From positions 1,178,001 to 1,242,000 of the forward strand of contig NZ_SGWR01000001.1 of NCBI RefSeq assembly GCF_004217315.1: 64,000 nucleotides of DNA, read 5' to 3'. This document shows, one piece after another, positions 26,462 through 35,912 of this stretch (the stretch's first letter is position 1; each line of letters starts with the position of its first letter). The notes below the pieces were generated by a model. It was not told where the DNA came from. It saw only the letters and a list, made by a program, of their open reading frames with translations, and ran no database searches. Origin of the DNA: Corticibacter populi (GTDB lineage Bacteria; Pseudomonadota; Gammaproteobacteria; Burkholderiales; Burkholderiaceae_C). The translations under genes were made by a program, and so were the position numbers.

Positions 26462-27499
26462 TCAGGCAGCCAGCACGGCCTCGCGCAGCATCGGCAGAGC
26501 GTCCAGGCCCCAGAGCATCCGGCCGCCGATCACAAAGGCCGGTACGCCAAACACACCAGCGGCCGCCGCGGCATCGGTGTTGTCGCGCAGGCCTTGCTTG
26601 GCGGCCTCGCTGCCCAGTGCGAATGGCCCCCTGAATTGCGGCGCCAAGGCCTGCTGCAGCGCAGCCAGGCGCGCCCCGTTCAGGGCCTCGGCACCTGCGC
26701 CACACCAGACATGCTCGAAAACCGTCTGCGCCGTGAAGCGATTGATGCTGCCATCCTCGCTGCAGGCCAGCGCCAGGCGCAGCAGCGGCAGGCTGTTGAA
26801 GGGGTGTGACGCGGGCCAGGTGAAGGCCGTCTCCTGCTGCCCGGCCAGCCAGAAGGTATGGCGGCGAATCCAGTCGTGCTTGGCCGGCACCGCCGCAGGC
26901 GCCGTGATGCCATGGTGCTTGAAAAGCCCGCCCAGTGCCACCGGCCAATAGCTCACGTGGTAGGACGTATCCAGCAAGGCCTGCGGCAAGGCCTTGAAGG
27001 CCAGAAAAGCATAAGGAGAAACGAAATCCAGGTAAAAGTCGATGTGCTTCATATCCTCTCCGGTTTCCTCTAACGGTGTGTCGAAGGCCAGTGTCTGGCA
27101 CACATCGGATATTGCAGGCTGGGCGCCGCCATCGGGCCGCTGCGCAAGGCGCAGGCCGCCGCGCAACAGAATGGCGCGCCAGATGGCCCTTTTGCGCCCG
27201 GCATCCGCCTGACCCCACACGGCAATTTCACCGATGCGCCGCAGGCAACCTTGGCACAGCTCGGTGGCCTGCCCTTCTTCATCACGTGCCGGAGCCATGC
27301 GGCAAACGCCGATACAAGGCGATGGCAGCGCCTGTTCGCCCCCTTGCCGCAACAGCCCCTGCTGCAGCACGCTGTGTGCCAGCCGCACCAGTCGCACCAG
27401 CGGCCTGGGCATGCCGTCCGGACTGGGCTGGGCGGCCGCATTCGCATCCGGCACGCACCCGCCCGTGAGAAGCGGTGCCTGAAGCGGAGTCTGCGCCAT
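26462..27499 (-). CDS. DUF1289 domain fused in frame to a 2-hydroxychromene-2-carboxylate isomerase (DsbA-fold)
   Basis: One uninterrupted frame of 345 residues. Residues about 50-105 form a DUF1289 unit, with P-S-P-C-I-G-V-C and L-C-Q-G-C-x-R as the Cys-rich motif and a W-G/R-K-R-A-I-W tail. Residues 150-345 form a glutathione-S-transferase kappa/DsbA-like isomerase, starting MKHIDFYLDFVSPY and ending with G-V-F-G-V-P-A-F and G-L-D-A-L-P. The isomerase acts in naphthalene-type aromatic degradation or unknown glutathione chemistry. The ATG of the isomerase part at 27052 has a strong GGAGAGG upstream, so internal initiation giving a free 196-residue isomerase is likely as well. The gene follows the HMG-CoA lyase-like gene by 17 bases. 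Confidence 0.8.
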   Translation of the reverse strand: MAQTPLQAPLLTGGCVPDANAAAQPSPDGMPRPLVRLVRLAHSVLQQGLLRQGGEQALPSPCIGVCRMAPARDEEGQATELCQGCLRRIGEIAVWGQADAGRKRAIWRAILLRGGLRLAQRPDGGAQPAISDVCQTLAFDTPLEETGEDMKHIDFYLDFVSPYAFLAFKALPQALLDTSYHVSYWPVALGGLFKHHGITAPAAVPAKHDWIRRHTFWLAGQQETAFTWPASHPFNSLPLLRLALACSEDGSINRFTAQTVFEHVWCGAGAEALNGARLAALQQALAPQFRGPFALGSEAAKQGLRDNTDAAAAAGVFGVPAFVIGGRMLWGLDALPMLREAVLAA

Positions 27500-27516
27500 C
27501 GCCCCGGCTCCCGTGT

Positions 27517-28437
27517 TCAGGCCGCCTGCGCCTGCGGACGCTTTCTGGCAATGGCCGTGCCCGCCCGTGACTGGGACGGCCGTCCCAGGTAGTCGCTGAT
27601 GTAGAGGCCCGCATCGACCAGCTTGTCCAGATCGATGCCGGTCTCGATGCCCATGCCGTCGAGCATGAACACCACATCCTCGGTGGCGACGTTGCCGGTA
27701 GCGCCCTTGGCATAGGGGCAGCCGCCGAGGCCCGCCACCGAGGTGTCGAACTGCCACACGCCCAGTTCCAGGGCCGCCAGCGTATTGGCCACGGCCTGGC
27801 CGTAGGTGTCATGGAAATGGCCTGAAACGTCGTCCAGCGCGTAATGGCGCAGCGCGGCCTCCAGCGCCTTTTGCACCTTGCGGGGCGTGCCCACGCCGAT
27901 GGTGTCGGCCACGCCGACGTGCTGCACGCCGATCTGGCGCATCAGCCCGGCCAGACGGACCACTTGCTCGGGCGCCACCTCGCCCTCGTAGGGACAGCCC
28001 ACCGTGCAGGACATGGCGCCGCGCACATGAATGCCTTTTGCGCGCGCCGCCTCCACCACCGGCGCAAAGCGCTCGATGCTCCCGGCGATGGAGCAGTTGA
28101 TGTTTGCCTGGCTGAAGGATTCGCTGGCAGAGGCGAACACGACGATCTCGTCGGGCCGGCTTGGCAATGCCGCCTCGAAGCCCTTCATGTTGGGCACCAG
28201 CACCGAGTAGCGCACGCCCGGACGCCGTTCGATGCCAGCCATGACCTGGGCGTTGTCGGCCATCTGCGGCACCCATTGGGGCGAGACGAAACTGGTGACT
28301 TCGATCTCGCGCAGGCCCGCCGCCTGCAGGCGCTGCACGAGGCCGATCTTGACCTCGGCGGGCACGAGCTGCTTCTCGTTCTGCAGGCCGTCGCGCGGGC
28401 CCACGTCGACCAGCTTGACCTTGTGGGGAATTGCCAT
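27517..28437 (-). CDS. Hydroxymethylglutaryl-CoA lyase family protein
   Basis: A 306-residue TIM-barrel lyase of the HMGL-like family, which cleaves HMG-CoA to acetyl-CoA and acetoacetate at the end of leucine breakdown. Landmarks are V-D-V-G-P-R-D-G-L-Q-N-E near residue 10 (metal Asp and catalytic Arg), S-C-T-V-G-C-P-Y-E-G near residue 140, and the H-F-H-D-T-Y-G-Q-A metal site near residue 205. G-L-G-G-C-P-Y-A near 240 carries the Cys of the HMGL signature. Other leucine-pathway genes are not in view. The ATG at 28437 is the standard start. The 259 bases up to glnB hold nothing I recognise. Confidence 0.9.
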   Translation of the reverse strand: MAIPHKVKLVDVGPRDGLQNEKQLVPAEVKIGLVQRLQAAGLREIEVTSFVSPQWVPQMADNAQVMAGIERRPGVRYSVLVPNMKGFEAALPSRPDEIVVFASASESFSQANINCSIAGSIERFAPVVEAARAKGIHVRGAMSCTVGCPYEGEVAPEQVVRLAGLMRQIGVQHVGVADTIGVGTPRKVQKALEAALRHYALDDVSGHFHDTYGQAVANTLAALELGVWQFDTSVAGLGGCPYAKGATGNVATEDVVFMLDGMGIETGIDLDKLVDAGLYISDYLGRPSQSRAGTAIARKRPQAQAA

Positions 28438-28696
28438 GCTTTTGTCTCCTGGGTATCTGGGCGGCGTGGTGCAATTTGCGGATTTGCGATCCACAACTCA
28501 CGATCAACCATGCACCCACCATCGGCCAGGCCTGGAACCGCTGCTCAGCCCGGACGCCGCATATGCCAGTGTAGGCATGGCCGCGCCGGGCAACGGAGTG
28601 CGCCTGATACATCCTCGCCATGAACCCTGCCAGAACGGTCACCGATGCTGCCGCGCTTCAAGGCGCAGGATCGGCGGGGCAGGCGCGGCGCGCCGG

Positions 28697-29134
<438 letters not shown>

Positions 29135-29218
29135 CTATGGTAACGCCTATTGCAAGGCATGCGGGTCGCCCCGGTTATCCATTGGCGCGCTGGTGGCATG
29201 CTCCGTCTGCGGCCCCCC

Positions 29219-30940
29219 TCAGCCACGATAGCGGTTGGTGATCGGGTAGCGCCAGTCCTTGCCGAAGCTGCGGCTGCCCAGCTTGGGGCCGGGCGCAGCC
29301 TGACAGCGCTTGTATTCGTTGATGCGCAACAGGCGCAGCACTTGCTCGACCCGTTCGGCGGGAAAGCCGGCGGCAACGATGGCCTCGGCACTTTGCTCCG
29401 CTTCCATGCGCAGCCTCAGGATGGCGTCGAGCATCTCGTAGGGCGGCAGGCTGTCCTGGTCGGTCTGGCCCTCGCGCAGCTCGGCACTGGGCGGGCGGGT
29501 GATGATGCGCTCGGGGATCGGGTCCGGCACCGCGCCATCGAGCGCATGTGCATTGCGCCAGTGCGCCAGCGCAAAGGCATCGGACTTGTAGACATCCTTG
29601 AGCGGCGCAAAGCCGCCGCACATGTCACCATACAACGTGCAGTAGCCCATCGCCATCTCGCTCTTGTTGCCGGTGGTCAGCAGCAGGCCGCCGAACTTGT
29701 TGGAGAGGCCCATCAGCAGCACGCCACGGATGCGTGCCTGCAGGTTTTCCTCGGTCGTGTCCTCCGGCCGCTCGCCGAACAGCGGCTGCAGGCTGCCCTT
29801 GAGGGCTTCGAAGGCCGGACGGATGCCGATCTCGTCGTACTGCACCTGCAGGCGCCGCGCCATCTCGCGGGCATCATCGAGGCTGATCGATGCGGTATAG
29901 GGCGAAGGCATCATCACCGCGCGCACGCGCTCGGCCCCCAGCGCATCGACGGCGATGGCCAGCACCAGCGCCGAGTCCAACCCTCCCGAGAGGCCCAGCA
30001 GCACATGGCGGAATCCGTTCTTTCCGACATAGTCGCGCGTGGCCAGCACCAGGGCACGCCAGATCTGCTCCTCATCGGACTGCTGGTGCGCCAGCTCGGC
30101 CTGCAGCACCAGACCTTGCGAACCACGCCGCACCGCCACCGGCCAGAGCTGCTCGGCAAAACCAGCCGCCATGCCCGCCAGCGCCCCGTCGCCAGCCAGC
30201 GCAAACGAATGGCCGTCGAACACCAGCTCGTCCTGCCCACCCACCGCATGGGCGTAGATCATCGGCAGGCCCGTCTCCTGCACGCGCTGCTGCAGCACCT
30301 GGATGCGCCTCTCGCGCTTGCCCAGCACGAACGGCGAGGCATTGACCACCAGCAGCAGCTCGGCACCAGCGGCCCTGGCCTGCTGCGCGGGCGCGGGAAC
30401 CCAGGCATCCTCGCAGATCAGCAGGCCGATGCGCGCCCCCGCCACCTCCACCACCGATGCCGGGCCGGTCGCCCTGCCACCGGCAGGGCCCGCCGCTGCC
30501 GGCAACGCCGTGCTGCTGGCGAAGTAGCGCTTCTCATCGAACACACCGTAATTGGGAATCGCCTGCTTGCGGTAGGTATGGCGCAGCACGCCATCCTCGA
30601 TCAGGCTGACCGCATTCCAGGCCGGCGGCAGGTAATCGCTGTCGCGCGGCAGGCTGGCACTGGCATCGAGCGCCACCGGATGGCCGATCACGATGTGCAG
30701 GCCGGGCCATTGGCCGCTGGCCGCCACCAGCATCTGCAGCGCCGCCTCGCAATCGCGCAGGAAGTTGGGCCGCAGGTACCAGTCCTCGGCTGCATAGCCA
30801 GAGACGAAAAGCTCCGAGAACACCACCAGGGTGTGCCCATCGGCATGCGCCTGGGCGGCCGCCCGAATGGCTTTTTCGATATTGCCCTGCAAATCGCCCA
30901 CGACAGGGTTAAGCTGCGCAACGCATATGGAAAGACTCAT
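29219..30940 (-). CDS. nadE: NAD+ synthase, glutamine-hydrolysing
   Basis: It makes NAD from deamido-NAD, ATP and glutamine in the cytoplasm. The 573 residues combine an N-terminal nitrilase-type glutaminase domain (about 1-270) with its triad Glu (F-S-E-L-F), Lys (F-D-E-K-R-Y-F) and Cys (L-I-C-E-D-A-W), and a C-terminal ammonia-dependent synthetase domain (about 290-570) with the PP-loop G-L-S-G-G-L-D-S-A. The sequence K-S-E-M-A-M-G-Y-C-T and S-A-E-L-R-x-x-Q-T-D-Q are further NadE marks. The ATG at 30940 (MSLSICVAQLN) is the usual start. It is divergent from the next gene by 71 bases. Confidence 0.96.
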   Translation of the reverse strand: MSLSICVAQLNPVVGDLQGNIEKAIRAAAQAHADGHTLVVFSELFVSGYAAEDWYLRPNFLRDCEAALQMLVAASGQWPGLHIVIGHPVALDASASLPRDSDYLPPAWNAVSLIEDGVLRHTYRKQAIPNYGVFDEKRYFASSTALPAAAGPAGGRATGPASVVEVAGARIGLLICEDAWVPAPAQQARAAGAELLLVVNASPFVLGKRERRIQVLQQRVQETGLPMIYAHAVGGQDELVFDGHSFALAGDGALAGMAAGFAEQLWPVAVRRGSQGLVLQAELAHQQSDEEQIWRALVLATRDYVGKNGFRHVLLGLSGGLDSALVLAIAVDALGAERVRAVMMPSPYTASISLDDAREMARRLQVQYDEIGIRPAFEALKGSLQPLFGERPEDTTEENLQARIRGVLLMGLSNKFGGLLLTTGNKSEMAMGYCTLYGDMCGGFAPLKDVYKSDAFALAHWRNAHALDGAVPDPIPERIITRPPSAELREGQTDQDSLPPYEMLDAILRLRMEAEQSAEAIVAAGFPAERVEQVLRLLRINEYKRCQAAPGPKLGSRSFGKDWRYPITNRYRG

Positions 30941-31011
30941 GAAACCGTCTCGTCTGTGCTGGCGCGACCCCGACCGGGTCGCCATCCGTCATTCGTGAAA
31001 CCACCGCAGCC

Positions 31012-32223
31012 ATGAACGAGTCCCCGCCCAACCACCGGCCGCCGTGCGCTGCGCCGATTATCGCCCGGGTGCACCACCGCCTGCAGGAGCTGGACGCGCC
31101 GCAATGGGACGCGCTGCTGGCCACGCAGGCCCGCCCCACGCCGTTCATGCGCCATGCCTACCTGCAGGCCATGGAGCAAAGCGGCAGCGCCTCTTCTGAC
31201 ACCGGCTGGCTGCCCCGGCACGTCGCGCTGTGGCAGGGCGAGCGGCTGTTGGCCGCCTGTCCGCTCTACCTCAAGAGCCACTCCTGGGGTGAATACGTGT
31301 TCGACTTTGCCTGGGCCCGCGCCTACCAGCAGCATGGCCTGCGCTACTACCCAAAGGCCGTGATCGGCGTGCCCTTCACGCCAGTGCCGGGCAGCCGCCT
31401 GCTGGCACCCGATGCCGTGCTGCGCCGGCAACTGCTGCAGGCCGTGCTGGACTGGTGCCAGTCCGAAAACCTGGGTTCGCTGCACCTGCTGTTTCCAGGC
31501 GAGCAAGATCTTGTTGCCGGCGATGCGCTGGGCCTGCTGCTGCGCGAGGGCGTGCAGTTCCACTGGACCAACCCGGCCACGGCGCCGTTTCACGACTTCG
31601 AGGACTTTCTGGCCCGGCTGCAACGCGACAAACGCCGCAAGATCCGCCAGGAGATGCGCAAGGTGCGGGACGCGGGCGTCAGCTACCGCCATCTGCTGGC
31701 ACCGGATATTGCCGAGGCCGACTGGGCGTTCTTTCGCTCCTGCTACCAGCGCACCTACCTGGAGCATGGCAACGCCCCTTACCTGAACGACGCCTTCTGG
31801 CAGCACATGCAGACCGACCTGCCCGGGCAATGGCTGCTGATCATCGCCGAGCGCGCCGGCCACCCCGTCGCCAGCAGCCTGATCGGCCTGCACGACAACA
31901 CCCGACATGGCGGGCCTGAGCGCATTGCCTACGGACGCTACTGGGGCGCGCTCGAGCGCATCGACTGCCTGCACTTCGACCTGTGCTACTACCAGCCGCT
32001 GGCCTGGTGCATCGCCAACGGCTATCAGCGCTTCGAAGGCGGCGCCCAGGGCGAACACAAGCTCGCCCGCGCGCTGCTGCCACAGACCACGCACAGCGCC
32101 CACTGGATTGCCGATGCGCGCTTTCGCGCCGCCATCGCCGACTTTCTGCAGCAGGAGCGCGAACATGTCGGCCACTATCACGACATGCTCGACGCCCACA
32201 GCCCATTGCGACCACGAGACTGA
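31012..32223 (+). CDS. FemAB-like/GNAT acyltransferase-fold protein (PF04339-type)
   Basis: A 403-residue cytoplasmic protein matching the peptidogalycan biosynthesis/recognition group (formerly DUF482). Marks are F-M-R-H-A-Y-L near residue 45, the H-S-W-G-E-Y-V-F-D-F-A-W-A segment near 90, R-R-K-I-R-Q-E near 212, and the C-terminal F-E-G-G-A-Q-G-E-H-K near 345. These proteins have a double-GNAT fold like the Fem aminoacyltransferases; their substrate is not established. It is a single gene, divergent from nadE and followed by tRNA-Arg. Confidence 0.85.
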   Translation: MNESPPNHRPPCAAPIIARVHHRLQELDAPQWDALLATQARPTPFMRHAYLQAMEQSGSASSDTGWLPRHVALWQGERLLAACPLYLKSHSWGEYVFDFAWARAYQQHGLRYYPKAVIGVPFTPVPGSRLLAPDAVLRRQLLQAVLDWCQSENLGSLHLLFPGEQDLVAGDALGLLLREGVQFHWTNPATAPFHDFEDFLARLQRDKRRKIRQEMRKVRDAGVSYRHLLAPDIAEADWAFFRSCYQRTYLEHGNAPYLNDAFWQHMQTDLPGQWLLIIAERAGHPVASSLIGLHDNTRHGGPERIAYGRYWGALERIDCLHFDLCYYQPLAWCIANGYQRFEGGAQGEHKLARALLPQTTHSAHWIADARFRAAIADFLQQEREHVGHYHDMLDAHSPLRPRD

Positions 32224-32345
32224 GTGCGTGAGACCGCCCACGGGGCTCCATCGAGGCAAACGACTGCTGGTATGATGCGTGCCCTGCCCCACCCCACGGA
32301 GATGGTGTGCAACGCACCATGCCGCCGCGGACCAGCGGGGCCTGA

Positions 32346-32422
32346 CTGCCAGTAGCTCAACTGGATAGAGCAGCTGCCTTCTAAGCAGCAGGTCGGGGGT
32401 TCGAGTCCCTCCTGGCAGGCCA
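32346..32422 (+). tRNA. tRNA-Arg (anticodon TCT)
   Basis: A complete 77-base cloverleaf with encoded CCA. The acceptor stem is CTGCCAG with CTGGCAG and discriminator G, the D arm has AGCTCAACTGGATAGAGC, the anticodon stem-loop is GCTGC-CTTCTAA-GCAGC giving TCT for AGA codons, and the T arm has GGTTCGAGTCC. A TATGAT hexamer at 32271 is a possible -10 box about 70 bases upstream. Confidence 0.96.
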
Positions 32423-32580
32423 TGGATAACGAACACAAACCCGCGCCGGCCGCCCGATGACATGGCGTTCGGCCAGCCGATAACAGCCGTGGTGTGCCTG
32501 GAGACTGGACAGTCCGGCGCGCCGCGCGGTCTCTGGGGGTTGCGCCTGGCACGGCACGCCAGGCCTGCCCACGCAGGTTC

Positions 32581-34293
32581 TCAAGCGCGATGCACAATCC
32601 GACCGTCAACGAGCGTCAGTTCGGAATGGATATCTGCCAGGCCGTCATCGGCGACCGACAGCGGGTTGGCACTCAAGACCGCGATGTCCGCCAGCTTGCC
32701 CGGTGCCAGTGTGCCCTTGAGATGTTCCTCGAAGCTGAGGTAGGCTCCATTGCGTGTGACCATCTGCAGAGCCTGCAGGCGATCGAGGCGCTGGCCCGGA
32801 CCAATGACTTGGCCGGTGGTGCGCTCGCGGCGCACCACCGATGCCCATACCGCGCTGAATAGGCTGACCGGAATGTTGTCGCTGCCGGCACTGACCGGCA
32901 GACCGGCTTCCAGCAGGCTGCGTTGAGGCACGAACGCATGGCCTTGATCCGGCTCGCCCAGCCGGTCGCGGCCGTTCTTCCAGAGCAGGTAGAACGGAAT
33001 GCTGGTCACCGATATGCCCAGGCGTTTGAGTCTTTCGATGTCTGGGCCACTGACACGCCCGACATGCTCGACCACCCAGCGTCTGGCATGCAGGGGGAAG
33101 GACTGGTTGATGCGCTCGAAGACTTCCAGTACCTCGGCCAAGCGATCCACGACCACGCTGTGTACCCGCAAATCATGTTCGGCTGCCAGCCAGGCGTAGG
33201 CCTCGAAGTCCCCAATGCTGTTCGACCATTCGACAAAACCGGTCCAGCCGGTATTGGGCAGGGCCTTGCGCACTGCGGTTGCTGTGGCGGCATGGCCGCC
33301 CAGACCGATATAGACCCCGCTGATTCGCAGCCAGGGGTCACCCAACCCCCTGCCACGGGCAAATGCCAGCCAGTCACGCATGGCCTCCCCGGCCTCCTTC
33401 ACATTCGACCAGGTTGGACTGACGCACAGGCGCGTGCGCATGCTCAACTGGCCTTCTTCCCAGAGCCTGCGGTAGACCGCGATGGTTTCGGGCGCCGAGC
33501 CATGCCCTTCGTAGATGCTGGTGGTGCCGTATGCGTGGTAGATCGGCAGGCTGCGCCGCAAACCTTCCAGCCGATCCTCGAAGCCAAACGCCGGCACCCG
33601 GGTCAGCAGCGCGAATTCCAGCAAGGGGCGTTTGTTGTGCTCGATGATCTGGCCGGTGGCGCGTCCCTGCTCGTCGCGCATCACCTCGATGCCCGTGCAG
33701 TCGGGGCACGACGCCTGGTCCATCCCGTTGGCGGCCAGCGCGAGGCTGTTGAGCACGCTGTATCCCGGCGGTACGCCCCAATTGCCGAACAGGCCGGGAA
33801 TGTAGACGGGGTGGCGGGGCGCCACCGCATCGAGTTCCTCTCGCGTTGGCATGCGCTTTTCAGCCAGGTTGTCCGGCCCGCCAAAATAGAACGGCGGCTG
33901 CCCCACCGGCATGGTGATGATCCAGGATCCCTTGGGCTGGATGGCGGCCTGCTGGGCAACCACGTTCAGCACGTCGCCGACGCTGCGCGCATGGGCCAGG
34001 CTGGGCCGCAGGGTTTTCAGTCCCTCACGTTCCATGTGGGCGTGCGCATCGATCAGGCCCGGCAAGGCCGTACGGCCTTGCAGGTCGATGGTTTGGCTCG
34101 CCGAACCGACATGACGCCGGATCTGGGCATCGCTGCCGACTGCCAGGATGCGGCCCGCGCGGATGGCAATCGCCTGCTGCACCGCTCCTGCCGGCTCCAT
34201 GGTCAATACGTGGCCGTTGAACAGCACGGTATCGGCCGCGCCCAATGGGTCGGGCTGGTTCACCGGGACCTCAGCGTTTGGCATCTGCGCCAT
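32581..34293 (-). CDS. Amidohydrolase, YtcJ-like (metallo-dependent hydrolase)
   Basis: A 570-residue amidohydrolase. Residues near 20-75 form the composite beta-sandwich start (V-L-F-N-G-H-V-L-T-M, then G-R-T-A-L-P-G-L-I-D-A-H-A-H-M with the H-x-H metal motif). The C-terminal S-A-G-S-D-N-I-P carries the last metal Asp, and a return L-A-P-G-K-L-A-D-I-A-V-L closes the sandwich. YtcJ relatives cleave N-substituted formamides or amides; the substrate here is unknown. The start overlaps the permease gene by 23 bases (an ATG at 34284 would give 14). Position in an SsuABC-like operon suggests it frees a nutrient, sulfur or nitrogen, from the imported compound. Confidence 0.85.
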   Translation of the reverse strand: MAQMPNAEVPVNQPDPLGAADTVLFNGHVLTMEPAGAVQQAIAIRAGRILAVGSDAQIRRHVGSASQTIDLQGRTALPGLIDAHAHMEREGLKTLRPSLAHARSVGDVLNVVAQQAAIQPKGSWIITMPVGQPPFYFGGPDNLAEKRMPTREELDAVAPRHPVYIPGLFGNWGVPPGYSVLNSLALAANGMDQASCPDCTGIEVMRDEQGRATGQIIEHNKRPLLEFALLTRVPAFGFEDRLEGLRRSLPIYHAYGTTSIYEGHGSAPETIAVYRRLWEEGQLSMRTRLCVSPTWSNVKEAGEAMRDWLAFARGRGLGDPWLRISGVYIGLGGHAATATAVRKALPNTGWTGFVEWSNSIGDFEAYAWLAAEHDLRVHSVVVDRLAEVLEVFERINQSFPLHARRWVVEHVGRVSGPDIERLKRLGISVTSIPFYLLWKNGRDRLGEPDQGHAFVPQRSLLEAGLPVSAGSDNIPVSLFSAVWASVVRRERTTGQVIGPGQRLDRLQALQMVTRNGAYLSFEEHLKGTLAPGKLADIAVLSANPLSVADDGLADIHSELTLVDGRIVHRA

Positions 34294-35101
34294 ACCATGG
34301 GAAGAAGCGGTGCAGCGACCAGGCGAAAAGCTGATCGACCAGAAAACCGATGGCGCCCAGGTAGATCAGGCCGACAAACATGATGTCGACCCGGAACACC
34401 AGATGGGCGAAGGAGATCAGATAGCCCAGCCCCTTTTCCGCGCCCACCAACTCTGCCGCCACGAGCACGACGAACGCCACGGCAGTCGCCTGCCGCAAGC
34501 CCGCAAAAATGAATGGCAGCGCCGCAGGCAAGGCCACCTGCAGCAGCATGGCGCCAGGCCGCGTGCCCAGCGTGGCGGCAGAGCGCAGGTAGACCTGTGG
34601 AATATCCCTGACGCCGATGAAGGTGTTGATCCAGACGGGGAAGAACGTGCCCCATGCAATCAGCATGACCTTGGAGATGTCCCCCAGTCCGAACCAGACG
34701 ATGGCCAGCGGCACGATCGCGATGGCGGGAATTGCGCGCAAACCGTGCAGCACCGGATCGCTGATCTGGCGCAATACCAGCCATCGTCCGGTGGTAACGC
34801 CTACCAGGATGCCCGCGATCGACCCCAACAGAAAGCCCCATAACGCGCGCAACAGGCTGGCGCCAAGATGGGGCCAGATCTCGCCGGTCGTCCAGGTCAT
34901 CTGCGCGAACACGCCCACGATGTGCGAGGGCGGCGGAAACATCTTGATGTTCACGCCCGGAATCACCCGCGGTGCCACTTCCCATGCCAGAAGAAACAGC
35001 AGAATCCCCAGACTGCCCAGCCATATCTGCTGCTGCAGCGCCCGCTGCTTCCTGGACCTGTGCCGTGCCAGGAACTCGCGCTCCAACGCCTGCTGGCTCA
35101 T
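34271..35101 (-). CDS. ABC transporter permease, SsuC/TauC type
   Basis: A 276-residue permease with six membrane helices. It carries the EAA-loop region V-Y-L-R-S-A-A-T-L-G-T-R near residue 175 and the conserved A-x-A-x-V-V-L-V-A-A-E-L-V-G-A-x-K-G-L-G-Y at about 220-240 that marks nitrate/sulfonate/taurine permeases. A basic cytoplasmic N-terminus (R-H-R-S-R-K-Q-R) precedes the first helix. The ATG overlaps the ATPase stop as ATGA. With the ATPase and binding protein upstream it forms a complete importer. Confidence 0.9.
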   Translation of the reverse strand: MSQQALEREFLARHRSRKQRALQQQIWLGSLGILLFLLAWEVAPRVIPGVNIKMFPPPSHIVGVFAQMTWTTGEIWPHLGASLLRALWGFLLGSIAGILVGVTTGRWLVLRQISDPVLHGLRAIPAIAIVPLAIVWFGLGDISKVMLIAWGTFFPVWINTFIGVRDIPQVYLRSAATLGTRPGAMLLQVALPAALPFIFAGLRQATAVAFVVLVAAELVGAEKGLGYLISFAHLVFRVDIMFVGLIYLGAIGFLVDQLFAWSLHRFFPWYGADAKR

Positions 35102-35907
35102 GCTGCAAGCCTTTCCTTTTCTGGTTCCACCGGTTTTTCAAAGCTCTGGGCGATCCGCGCATAGATCGCGCCAAAGGCAGGATCATCCCGCCTTCGGGGG
35201 TATGGCAGTGGAATGTCGATGATGTCGCGCACGCGGCCCGGATGCGGCGACATCACGACAATGCGCTGCGCCAGAAACACCGCCTCATCGATGTTGTGGG
35301 TGATGAAGAACACCGACAAACCCAGTTCCTGCCAGATGCGCAACAGCTCTTCTTGCAAGGTGGCGCGCGTCAAGGCATCGATGGCGGCAAAAGGTTCATC
35401 CATCAACAGAATGCCCGGGCGTGTGGCCAGTGCCCGTGCCACCGCCACGCGCTGGCGCATGCCTCCTGACAGTTCGAACGGATAGCGCTGCCCCGCATGC
35501 AACAGGCCGGTCAGGCGCAGCAACTCGGTGGCATAAGCTTGGCGCTGCGCCTTGGCAACGCCCTGCTGCTTCAGGCCGAACTCGATGTTCTTCTGGGCGG
35601 TCAGCCATGGAAACAACGCATATTCCTGGAACACCACGCCCCGGTCGGGCCCAGGGCCGGTAATGGCCTGCCCCCGGGCATACAACTGCCCCTTGGTAGG
35701 CCGGATGAAGCCGGCGATCATGTTCAGCAAGGTCGTCTTGCCACAGCCGCTCGGACCGATGGCGCACACGAATTCCCCTGCGGCGATATCCAGGTCGACA
35801 TCGGACAGCGCCCAGTTGAGCGACTCGCCCGCCGACATGAAAAGCTGCGAGACACCACGGACCTGAACGGCAGGCACATCGCGTCGCTCGATGGAAGGAT
35901 GGGGCAT
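35098..35907 (-). CDS. ABC transporter ATP-binding protein, SsuB/TauB type
   Basis: A 269-residue ATPase with Walker A G-P-S-G-C-G-K-T-T (about residue 50), the Q-loop F-Q-E-Y-A-L-F-P, signature L-S-G-G-M-R-Q-R (about 145) and Walker B I-L-L-M-D-E-P-F. The ATG at 35907 lies 5 bases after the binding-protein stop; the longer open frame upstream overlaps that gene and is not used. Subtype SsuB/TauB/NrtD is shown by D-A-L-T-R-A after Walker B and the T-H-N-I-D-E-A H-loop. Confidence 0.92.
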   Translation of the reverse strand: MPHPSIERRDVPAVQVRGVSQLFMSAGESLNWALSDVDLDIAAGEFVCAIGPSGCGKTTLLNMIAGFIRPTKGQLYARGQAITGPGPDRGVVFQEYALFPWLTAQKNIEFGLKQQGVAKAQRQAYATELLRLTGLLHAGQRYPFELSGGMRQRVAVARALATRPGILLMDEPFAAIDALTRATLQEELLRIWQELGLSVFFITHNIDEAVFLAQRIVVMSPHPGRVRDIIDIPLPYPRRRDDPAFGAIYARIAQSFEKPVEPEKERLAA

Positions 35908-35912
35908 GCGTG

